Assembly (NCBI GenBank): GCA_964489015.1
Contig: CAZAXD010000006.1
Coordinates: 1 to 64,000, forward strand
Origin: JAPYWM01 sp964489015
Lineage (GTDB): Bacteria; Bacteroidota; Bacteroidia; SpSt-205
Length of the DNA: 64,000 nucleotides
Direction: 5' to 3'
The notes below the pieces were generated by a model. It worked only from the letters and a program-made list of their open reading frames with translations. It made no database searches and had not been told where the DNA came from. Position numbers and translations under genes: made by a program. Shown in pieces: positions 50,782 to 57,934 of this stretch; positions within the stretch are counted from its first letter, which is position 1; each line of letters begins with the position of its first letter.

Positions 50782-52574
50782 GAGAGCCGCTCTTCTCCGT
50801 CATCATTGTTAATCGCAACACCAAGTACCTCCTCTACCAGTGTCTGTGCTCCGTGGAGAAGGGCCTCAGTGACCTCCCAGCTGAGATCTGGGTCGTAGAC
50901 AATGCCTCTACAGACGGCTCACTTGACATGTTACGTCTTCACTTCCCCACCGTCCACCTCATCGCAAACTCTGTAAATATTGGCTACACCAAAGCCAATA
51001 ATCAGGCTATCCGTCAGGCCAAGGGGCAGTACCTGCTTCTACTTAATACCGATATCATTTTAGAAGAGGGGACTTTCCAAACGCTTCTAGACTTTTTTCG
51101 CACGCATCCGGATGCTGGCGCGGTAGGGCCCAAAATCCTACAACCTAATGGTCGGTTTTCGGTCGACTCAAGGCGGGACCTCCCCTCCGCTTGGAATATC
51201 TTTACCAAGATCACGGGGCTATACAAGTTTCGACCCGGAAGTCGCTTTTGGGGATCTTACCACCTGACCTATTTATCACCCGAAGAGACTACAGCAGTTC
51301 CTGTACTGCTAGGCGCTTTTATGTGCATCCCCAGGAAGGTCCTAGAAGAGGTAGGAGACTTAGATGAGCGTTTTTTCATGTATGCCGAGGATATCGACAT
51401 ATGCTACCGCATAAGCAAGGCCGGCTACAAAAATTACTATGTGCCCGAGCTACGAACGATTCACTACAAAGGGGAAACTACCCGGCTGCATTCCCTCCTA
51501 GCCCTTGTTAATTTTTATAAGTCGGCTATCCAGTACGTTCAGAAATATTATCGAGGCGGGCTTCTTTATTTAGTAGGGCTTCTTTACCAATTTGGCTTAG
51601 TATTCGTGGGGCTGCTTTCCCTGCTCAAGCACCTTTTAGGACGAATCAAGCTCCCCTTGTTGGATGGCCTACTAGTGTGGGGCGGTCTGCAGCTAACGAA
51701 GTGGATAGGTGGGATTGCTTTCCCGCATACAGGGCTCTATGCGCTGGGGCAGGTGCTTATGCACGGTCTGCTGGGCAATTATCGTGCTCCTTATAGTCTG
51801 AAGCGGCTAGGTAGTGCTGCTGCGCTTACCGGCCTGCTCGGTGGCTTGCTAAGCTATTATTACATTCAAAGCGCAACCGATCCTAAGCCCTACCTGCTAG
51901 CGGTATTAGGCAGCTTCAGCCTTAGCACCTTAGTGCGGATAGCCCTAAATGGATTGCAGCAAGGTCACTGGGGTTTGGGGCTCCCTGCTCCTAAGCGTAC
52001 GCTCATCCTTGCGGCACCTGAGCAGTTTGCGCGTCTACGGACTCTCTTCCAAGCCATTCGCTACCCCATGAACCTGGTTGGCTTTATCAGTCCCACCCCC
52101 CATTCAGAAGCCATCGGTACGATCGAAGAGCTAGACGTTCTCATCCCGCGCACCAGAGCTCAGGAACTCATTTTTTGTAACACTAGCATCCCTTATTACA
52201 TCATGATGAGCGTGATGACGAGGCACGCCTCCCCTAAGCTTAGCTTCAAAATGATACCGCCCGGCGCTGAGTTTGTCGTAGGGCCTCGTGGTAGCTGGAC
52301 TGGCTACCTACCGAAAAGCCCTACGCCTCAAAAGCGTGCCATTGAGCTCGTCTCGGCATTGTTTCTGATGATAGTGTACCCCGTTACCTTTTGGCTGTAT
52401 CAAGAGCCCTGGGGAAGCTTCAAGCATTGGTACAACACCTGTCTGCAAGCCTTCTCTTGGAAAGATAGCCGCCCCCTATCCAATAAGCCCAAGCTAACGA
52501 GCCTCGACAACTCACTTGTCAAAGATTACCCGCAGCCGCTCACTGAGAAGCGCAGAACTTCCCTTGAGGTATAG
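50778..52574 (+). CDS. GT2 glycosyltransferase fused to membrane helices and a Rossmann-like domain
   Basis: A 598-residue protein. Residues about 5-240 are a GT-A domain of family 2: FSVIIVNRNTKYLLYQCL, WVVDNASTDGS, LLLLNTDIILEEGT and LDERFFMYAEDIDICYRISKAGYKNYYVP. About five hydrophobic segments follow (260-390). Residues about 405-500 form an alpha/beta region (RTLILAAPEQFARL, LIFCNTSIPYYIMMSVM) that resembles the CoA-binding-like core of WcaJ-type polyprenyl phosphotransferases but without their transferase domain, then another helix (522-545). It likely adds a sugar to a lipid-linked envelope glycan. It overlaps recR by four bases. Confidence 0.85.
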   Translation: MREPLFSVIIVNRNTKYLLYQCLCSVEKGLSDLPAEIWVVDNASTDGSLDMLRLHFPTVHLIANSVNIGYTKANNQAIRQAKGQYLLLLNTDIILEEGTFQTLLDFFRTHPDAGAVGPKILQPNGRFSVDSRRDLPSAWNIFTKITGLYKFRPGSRFWGSYHLTYLSPEETTAVPVLLGAFMCIPRKVLEEVGDLDERFFMYAEDIDICYRISKAGYKNYYVPELRTIHYKGETTRLHSLLALVNFYKSAIQYVQKYYRGGLLYLVGLLYQFGLVFVGLLSLLKHLLGRIKLPLLDGLLVWGGLQLTKWIGGIAFPHTGLYALGQVLMHGLLGNYRAPYSLKRLGSAAALTGLLGGLLSYYYIQSATDPKPYLLAVLGSFSLSTLVRIALNGLQQGHWGLGLPAPKRTLILAAPEQFARLRTLFQAIRYPMNLVGFISPTPHSEAIGTIEELDVLIPRTRAQELIFCNTSIPYYIMMSVMTRHASPKLSFKMIPPGAEFVVGPRGSWTGYLPKSPTPQKRAIELVSALFLMIVYPVTFWLYQEPWGSFKHWYNTCLQAFSWKDSRPLSNKPKLTSLDNSLVKDYPQPLTEKRRTSLEV

Positions 52575-53319
52575 AGCCCTGCTAAGTATTTGTTTCGTAG
52601 GAAGTTGTTTAGCGCCCAAGCCTCCCACCGTTCCTATCGGATGGCATCTTACGCTTACGGCTGAAAGCGTACCTGCCTGGTCTGAGACCTGCTTAGAACG
52701 GTGCCGTGCCCTGCCACACGGGGCCCTCTCACTCGTTCTACGACGAGATCCTATCGAAAACGCGCCTGAATGGGTATCGGGTCACCGCATGGCCTTAGCT
52801 GTTGCCTTGGAGACCTTAGAACCGCAAACCCTTATCATAGAAGCGCCGCGCGCAGACACCGCGTTTTATCCAAGCCGAGATGCGGCCTTCTGGCACGAAG
52901 CTTTGCAGCGGTGGGTCTTGACCGAACTTCTCCCTTTCCTATCCACTTATCCTACGATTGAGCGGGTAGCATGGGGACGTGGTTTTGAGGCATTGCCGGA
53001 TTCTTTTTGGGTCATCACCCTCCGCATCGCCCGCAAGGCAGCGCCCGCCCTTCATTGGGGTATTAGCTTAAAAGCCCCACAACTGGCCCCCGCTCAGTCG
53101 ATCTGGGACTTCATAGGCCTCGACGCTTCTGAGTCTACAGAACCCCCTAGCCCCGCCTGGGTCGCCTTACACAAACCGCTTTACCTTTTCTATCCACCCT
53201 CGGGGATCTATGAACCTGATACCCTCCAGCAGCTTCTCAAAGCCTGGAATATCCCCCTTGAGGCTGCTTTTTTATACACCAATCAGACCATACCAAGCTT
53301 ATGTCAAAAAAGCTCTTAG
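52564..53319 (+). CDS. Lipoprotein, possibly GH113-like TIM-barrel protein
   Basis: A 251-residue protein when started at the TTG at 52564, which directly gives a lipoprotein signal peptide (RYRALLSICFVGSC, Cys about residue 15, followed by LAPKPP). A longer TTG start at 52516 would add 16 polar residues. The rest alternates strands and helices (LALAVALETLEPQTLIIEAP, HEALQRWVLTELLPFLSTYPTIERVAWGRG, IWDFIGLDASES), which suggests a truncated TIM barrel like the GH113 or DUF4434 groups; this is a weak structural inference. It lies between two glycosyltransferase genes, overlapping both, so a link with glycan metabolism is plausible. Confidence 0.6.
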   Translation: MRYRALLSICFVGSCLAPKPPTVPIGWHLTLTAESVPAWSETCLERCRALPHGALSLVLRRDPIENAPEWVSGHRMALAVALETLEPQTLIIEAPRADTAFYPSRDAAFWHEALQRWVLTELLPFLSTYPTIERVAWGRGFEALPDSFWVITLRIARKAAPALHWGISLKAPQLAPAQSIWDFIGLDASESTEPPSPAWVALHKPLYLFYPPSGIYEPDTLQQLLKAWNIPLEAAFLYTNQTIPSLCQKSS

Positions 53320-54284
53320 TCATTCGCCTTAGTAGCATGGGTGATATTTTACTTACTACACCTATCTTGGAGAAACTACGGAGTATTCAACCGAATACCG
53401 AGATACATTACCTAACCCGCTCAGCGTATAAAGACCTCCTAGCTCACCATCCCGGGCTGACGGCTGTCCATACGTGGCCCCCCTCTGAAGCGGTGCTTAG
53501 TGCCCACTGGGATGCTGTCCTGGACTTACAGAAAAACCTCCGCACGGCTAAGCTCAGACGCCGGCTTAGATACGAGAGGTGGCATACCTTCCCGAAAGAG
53601 AATTTACGCAAGTGGCTTTATGTCCGTCTGAAGCGCCCAAGACGTATTGCGCATGTCGTTATGCGCTATGGGGAGGTTCTGCGCCCCTGGGGCGTGGCGC
53701 CTACAGCGCTAGGCCCTCTTCGCTTTTACATACCGCCGGCCGTTCAGGAAGCGGTTCGGCAGGAGTTATTGGCCATACACCCGGGTCCGTGGGTGGCTGT
53801 CGGCCTTGGCGGCACCTACGAAACGAAAAAATGGCCTAGCCTTTACCATGCTTATGTCTTAGAGCGGCTAGAGTGGCCTGCTATTCTCTTAGGCGGTTCA
53901 GCAGAACAGTCAGCGGCGGAGTTGATCGCGCAGCGGGTATCAGTGCCTGTCGTGCTTGGAGCGGGTCGCTACACCTTGCTGGAGAGCGGCGCGGCTATCG
54001 CCGCCGCCCAGCTGGTTATCAGCCATGATACGGGTACTGCGCATATGGCTGCCGCTTTTCAAAAGCCCATCGTGCTTCTCTGGGGCAATACAACGCCTCA
54101 TTTTGGCATGGCACCTTGGCAAACGCCTACTCTCCATTTAGAGGTACCGGGCTTGGGATGTCGGCCCTGCTCCAAGCTAGGCTTCAATCGGTGCCCCAAA
54201 GGACACCACAACTGCATGCGTGCGCTGACGCCAGACTGGGTTTGGCAAAAACTACAAGATTTTTTACGGGAAACGGCCATTTAG
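53301..54284 (+). CDS. Glycosyltransferase family 9 (heptosyltransferase-like)
   Basis: A 327-residue GT-B protein of the GT9 family. The N-terminus LLVIRLSSMGDILLTTPILEKL and the segment VAVGLGGTYETKKWP mark the two lobes; the donor site is VISHDTGTAHMAAAFQKPIVLLWGNTTPHFGMAPW (about residues 235-272). A Cys-rich end (LGCRPCSKLGFNRCPKGHHNCM) is common in Bacteroidota members. Heptosyltransferases build the inner core of lipopolysaccharide; the sugar used here is not determined. The 3' end overlaps the convergent inositol monophosphatase-like gene by 21 bases. Confidence 0.9.
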   Translation: MSKKLLVIRLSSMGDILLTTPILEKLRSIQPNTEIHYLTRSAYKDLLAHHPGLTAVHTWPPSEAVLSAHWDAVLDLQKNLRTAKLRRRLRYERWHTFPKENLRKWLYVRLKRPRRIAHVVMRYGEVLRPWGVAPTALGPLRFYIPPAVQEAVRQELLAIHPGPWVAVGLGGTYETKKWPSLYHAYVLERLEWPAILLGGSAEQSAAELIAQRVSVPVVLGAGRYTLLESGAAIAAAQLVISHDTGTAHMAAAFQKPIVLLWGNTTPHFGMAPWQTPTLHLEVPGLGCRPCSKLGFNRCPKGHHNCMRALTPDWVWQKLQDFLRETAI

Positions 54285-55073
54285 CCCGTGCGCTTCCAAC
54301 ACGCGCTTGATAGCCTCATGCGCCCAAGCCCCCCCAGCCAAGATGCTATTCCCAAAGAGGAAATGAGATTCACCATGAAAATCGGTCACGATCCCGCCAG
54401 CCTCTTGAACTAGCAGACTACCTGCTGCTACGTCCCATGGATTTAGATCCATTTCAAAGAAAACATCCAGTCGTCCCGCCGCAGTATAGGCTAAGTCTAG
54501 GGCGGCAGAGCCTAGGCGCCTCAGGCCGCCAAACCGCCGCATAATTTCACTTAGCGCAGCAAAATAGCGCTCTGCCCGCTCCGGGTCCCGATACATAAAG
54601 CCCGTCACAACCAGAAGCTTATCAGGGTCTGCTGTAGCGCTAACCTGCAAGCGCTCCTCGCCAAGGTAAGCGCCCTGGCCCCGTACCGCCCAAAAAAGCT
54701 CATCTTGAGGCACCGCATACACGACGCCCAGGACGGGCTCCCGCTCCTGCAGCAAGGCTACACTAATCCCAAAAAAGGGAATGCCGTGTACAAAATTCTT
54801 GGTACCATCCAGTGGATCTATGACCCAAAGTAGTGGCTTATCACTAGCGATAGCCCCTTCTTCTTCTAGAATAAAGCCAGCCTCAGGTAGGAGCTTGGCA
54901 CATCCCTCCTGAAGCATGGCTTCTGCCGTTCGATCCACATACGAGACCGGATCTCGGGCCGTTTTGTATTCGGCTTCCTGCCGAGAAAAGTGCTTGGACT
55001 CCATACGCAGGTACGTCCCTACCTGACGAACTAGACCTTGCAACGCCGACAACGATACCACTGACTTATCCAT
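54264..55073 (-). CDS. Inositol monophosphatase family protein (SuhB-like)
   Basis: A 269-residue phosphatase of the IMPase/FBPase fold. Metal ligands are in FILEEEG (Glu), WVIDPLDGTKNFVHGIP (Asp-Pro-Leu-Asp-Gly-Thr), and NPWDVAAGSLLVQEAGGIV (Asp). Such enzymes hydrolyse inositol phosphates, or act as SuhB in transcription termination complexes; which applies here is not visible. I chose the ATG at 55073 because a TACCTTTG box lies ten bases before it; an in-frame start at 55112 would precede the box. It overlaps lnt by 43 bases and the convergent GT9 gene by 21 bases. Confidence 0.9.
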   Translation of the reverse strand: MDKSVVSLSALQGLVRQVGTYLRMESKHFSRQEAEYKTARDPVSYVDRTAEAMLQEGCAKLLPEAGFILEEEGAIASDKPLLWVIDPLDGTKNFVHGIPFFGISVALLQEREPVLGVVYAVPQDELFWAVRGQGAYLGEERLQVSATADPDKLLVVTGFMYRDPERAERYFAALSEIMRRFGGLRRLGSAALDLAYTAAGRLDVFFEMDLNPWDVAAGSLLVQEAGGIVTDFHGESHFLFGNSILAGGAWAHEAIKRVLEAHGLNGRFP

Positions 55074-56671
55074 ACCGCTACCGCAAAGGTACTTAGGAAA
55101 ATGGCCCCCCACTCCCCGACAATACTATAAATCGTACGAGATGGGGCAGGGTCGACCCAGGTCTCGATGCGTCCGCTTTGGCCATAAGGCAAAGCCGCTA
55201 ACACCCGTCCCTGCGGTGAAACGACCGCCGAAATGCCAGTATTAGCACTCCGAACCGTAAAGCGTCCCAAACTTTGGGCTAAAAGCCGAGCATAACTAAA
55301 ATGCTGATAATAGCCAGAGCTCTTTTTCCACCAGCCATCATTGGTGATAACCGCTACAAGGCTTCCAAGGCGCGCGCGCAGGTCTTGTATGAAGATGCTT
55401 TCATAGCAGATACCAACTGTCAGGAGCATGCCGTCCGGGAATAGCGGCAGGGGGCTGGGCACAAACCACGGCTTACCGAAGCTGCCGAAGCCGCCCCCGA
55501 GATCAATTTCCAACCCTCGCAGAAAGCCCAGCCACTCTAAATAAGGAACCCGCTCTACCAGAGGCACCAGCCGGCGCTTGACATGAATCAAAATCGTATC
55601 TGGCCGCAGAAGCAAGGCCGCATTGTAACTCAGATAAGATTCGCCACTGGAGAGGGATATAGCCTCGGGCGGCGCTTCACCCTTGTCAAACATCCGATAG
55701 CCGACCACCCCCAAGAGAATATTGACCTGGTGGCGCTTGACATAGGCCCAAAAGGGTTTAAGAAAGGGCTCCGCCTCGGGCTTTTGCAACGAGACCGCAA
55801 CGGGGATGGCTGTCTCGGGATAGAGGATCAAGCTGCCTGGCTTCGGTGTCGCCGGAAGCCACCGTAAGAGCGTATCTAGCTGGGCCTGCGGCGGAAATTC
55901 ATTGAATTTGGCATAGGGATCGATATTCGGTTGTACGATAAAGACTGGGCGCGAAGCGCCTACCTGCCGAGGCCAGAAGGAGGCCGCTACGGGCCAGCCT
56001 ACCATCCAGAACCAGCTCAGCCACCGCTTGCCCCAGGGCTCTACCCAAAGAGCTACCCCAATCAGCGTCCAGGCGGAAAGTCCTACCGGCCCCCACCAGC
56101 CAGCTAGCTGCCCCACCCACGGCCATGCACTCCACGAAAAACCCAGTATGAGCCAGCTCCAAGAAAGCTCCCAGTTCCAATGCACAAGCTCAAAGGCTAT
56201 CCACAGGGGGATCCAGAGCCAGACGGAGAGCTTTGTTCGCTTACCCACCAGACGCCACAAGCTAAATGGCAAAAGCATGAGCAGAGGGTTTAGGACGATA
56301 GCGAGAGCGCCAGCCAAAAAGCTAATCACGGCTTCAGACAGATTCGGGGCGCTGAGTGCCGTCAGCGTGAGCCAGTACGTCGTAAAGAGGTTCCAGCTCA
56401 GAAGCGCTTGATAGAGATAGCGGTAGGGGCTAGTTCGACGGGCTAGACGCCACAAGAGAGGCCAGACCACGATTTGTAGGCCCGGCACCGAGAGGGGGGG
56501 ATACGCAGCGGCTAAAAGGGCCCCGCCCAGCCAGCTAGCTAAACGCGGCCTATAAAGAAGTAACCATCGTCCCAGCCGAACCAAGGCTTGGACAGGGTCT
56601 TTCTTAAGACGAAGCCCCAGCCACCAGGAGGACGCACTCACCTTTGGGCGGGTGTGCCGAGTAATACGCAT
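55031..56671 (-). CDS. lnt: Apolipoprotein N-acyltransferase
   Basis: A 546-residue membrane enzyme with about eight helices and a nitrilase-like periplasmic domain. It adds the third acyl chain to lipoproteins, the step after LspA. The catalytic residues appear as ILYPETAIPV (Glu), a Lys in the HVKRRLVPLVERVPY region and VGICYESIFIQDLR (Cys). The VQPNIDPYAKF start of the nitrilase domain is clear. The ATG at 56671 gives a 68-base overlap with rsmI; the TTG at 56584 (19 bases after the rsmI stop codon) is an alternative start. The last strands overlap the SuhB-like gene. Confidence 0.93.
   Translation of the reverse strand: MRITRHTRPKVSASSWWLGLRLKKDPVQALVRLGRWLLLYRPRLASWLGGALLAAAYPPLSVPGLQIVVWPLLWRLARRTSPYRYLYQALLSWNLFTTYWLTLTALSAPNLSEAVISFLAGALAIVLNPLLMLLPFSLWRLVGKRTKLSVWLWIPLWIAFELVHWNWELSWSWLILGFSWSAWPWVGQLAGWWGPVGLSAWTLIGVALWVEPWGKRWLSWFWMVGWPVAASFWPRQVGASRPVFIVQPNIDPYAKFNEFPPQAQLDTLLRWLPATPKPGSLILYPETAIPVAVSLQKPEAEPFLKPFWAYVKRHQVNILLGVVGYRMFDKGEAPPEAISLSSGESYLSYNAALLLRPDTILIHVKRRLVPLVERVPYLEWLGFLRGLEIDLGGGFGSFGKPWFVPSPLPLFPDGMLLTVGICYESIFIQDLRARLGSLVAVITNDGWWKKSSGYYQHFSYARLLAQSLGRFTVRSANTGISAVVSPQGRVLAALPYGQSGRIETWVDPAPSRTIYSIVGEWGAIFLSTFAVAVWISQWYRCRRCKV
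55084..55091 (-). promoter_or_regulatory. -7 promoter box before the SuhB-like gene
   Basis: TACCTTTG on the minus strand, ten bases before the ATG at 55073 and inside the 3' end of lnt. Confidence 0.5.
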
Positions 56672-57278
56672 AAAGCTCCTCTAAGGTACCGCGTCGGACC
56701 TCTTCATGCACTTTCGTCAGCTCCCGGGCGACACAGGCCCGCCGTTCTGGACCCAAGTGCGTCCGAAGGAGAGCCAAGGTTTTGACCAGACGCTGCGGTG
56801 ACTCGTACCAGATTAGCGTTCGAGGCTCGCTCAGCAGGCCAGAGAGGTAAGCGATTTGCCCCTTTCGCGGAAAAAACCCCTCAAAAGCAAACCGATGTGC
56901 CGGCAAATTGCTGGCGATGAGTGCTACGACAAAGGCAGCCGGTCCTGGCAGGACCTCTACGGGGATGCCCCGCTCATACGCAAAGCGTACGGCTAAATAA
57001 CCCGGATCACAAATACCCGGAGTCCCTCCATCGGTGATGAGACCTACTTGCCAGTGCTTTTGCGTAGCCTCCTCGAAGAGCCGCCCCAGGATCGCATGCT
57101 CATTATAAGCATGCAAGGCTCGGAGCGGCTTCCGAATCTGGTAATGGCTGAGGAGCTTCTGACTGTGGCGCATATCCTCACACCACAAAACATCGGCGGC
57201 CCTCAAGCAATGGAGAGCTCGCACCGTAATGTCCTCTAAGTGGCCCAAGGGGGTGGGAATAACCCATAACCCCCGCAT
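56604..57278 (-). CDS. rsmI: 16S rRNA (cytidine1402-2'-O)-methyltransferase
   Basis: A 224-residue SAM-dependent enzyme of the tetrapyrrole-methylase fold. Signatures are WVIPTPLGHLEDITVRALHCLRAADVLWCEDMRHS, LITDGGTPGICDPGYLAVRFA and VEVLPGPAAFVVALIASNLP. It methylates C1402 in the 16S rRNA P site together with RsmH. The C-terminus is shorter than in some members but complete through ARELTKVHEEVRRGTLEEL. It starts three bases after the Lrp-family gene stop and overlaps lnt by 68 bases. Confidence 0.95.
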   Translation of the reverse strand: MRGLWVIPTPLGHLEDITVRALHCLRAADVLWCEDMRHSQKLLSHYQIRKPLRALHAYNEHAILGRLFEEATQKHWQVGLITDGGTPGICDPGYLAVRFAYERGIPVEVLPGPAAFVVALIASNLPAHRFAFEGFFPRKGQIAYLSGLLSEPRTLIWYESPQRLVKTLALLRTHLGPERRACVARELTKVHEEVRRGTLEELYAYYSAHPPKGECVLLVAGASS

Positions 57279-57281
57279 GGA

Positions 57282-57800
57282 TTAGCTCTGACTTTTGCGC
57301 CGCCCCTTCGTCGTCTTGGTTTCGCTACCGCCCCCAAGCTGGGGTATGGGCACGCCGACATCCACGGGCTTATCTAAGATAAGCTGTGACTCGATGCGCT
57401 GCACCCCCACCTTGGCAAGCTCCGCCGTGAAAGCCTGTAGCTCCTCGACCGAACGGAAGTACGCCTCAAAGGCCAAGTTGAGCTCGCCCGTGGTGTGGTA
57501 GACTACGCCCACTTCTGCTCGCCCCCGCAAAAAGTCTAAAACCTTTTGCGCTTCTATTGCCTGGACTCGAATGAGTGCAGACAATGCATAGCCTAGTTTT
57601 TTAGGGTCTAAAACTAGCCTTTGGCCTTTAATTATGCCCCAGTCTTCTCGCAGGCGCCTAGCGCGCATGTACACTGTCCCTACTGAAACTTTCAGCTCTT
57701 CTTTGATTTCCATAAAGGACTTTGAGGGATCCTTGGCCAAGGAAGCCAGGATTTGCCAGTCTAGCCGGTCCATTTCTTTTCTTCTCGTTTTCATACGCAT
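57282..57800 (-). CDS. Lrp/AsnC family transcriptional regulator
   Basis: A 172-residue regulator. The N-terminal helix-turn-helix is MDRLDWQILASLAKDPSKSFMEIKEELKVSVGTVYMRARRL, followed by a linker and a RAM-type domain (VVYHTTGELNLAFEAYFRSVEELQAF). Lrp/AsnC proteins form octamers and respond to amino acids or keto acids. A Lys/Arg-rich tail is unusual but not diagnostic. The start could be the ATG at 57800 or at 57773. It is divergent to pckA, with 134 bases between them, so it may control that gene or itself; this is an inference. Confidence 0.9.
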   Translation of the reverse strand: MRMKTRRKEMDRLDWQILASLAKDPSKSFMEIKEELKVSVGTVYMRARRLREDWGIIKGQRLVLDPKKLGYALSALIRVQAIEAQKVLDFLRGRAEVGVVYHTTGELNLAFEAYFRSVEELQAFTAELAKVGVQRIESQLILDKPVDVGVPIPQLGGGSETKTTKGRRKSQS

Positions 57801-57860
57801 GCTGAATTTTTGTACTTAATAGAAATGTCCGGCACGAAGTTACAAAATTCCCACTAATCG

Positions 57861-57888
57861 GAATATTCTCTCAAGAAGGCGCTATTCT
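57861..57888. promoter_or_regulatory. Candidate operator between the Lrp-family gene and pckA
   Basis: A perfect palindrome GAATATTC (57861-57868) overlaps the first of two TATTCT copies (57864-57869 and 57883-57888), spaced 19 bases apart, near two helical turns. Phased repeats of this kind suit an Lrp-type octamer. No TAnnTTTG box is seen for the Lrp-family gene. Confidence 0.3.
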
Positions 57889-57920
57889 GATTGACCACCC
57901 CCACCATATCAAAAACTCTT

Positions 57921-57928
57921 TACCTTTG
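57921..57928 (+). promoter_or_regulatory. -7 promoter box of pckA
   Basis: TACCTTTG, six bases before the ATG at 57935. It overlaps an in-frame TTG at 57926, which is rejected as the start because it would lie inside the promoter. Confidence 0.62.
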
Positions 57929-57934
57929 CTACCT

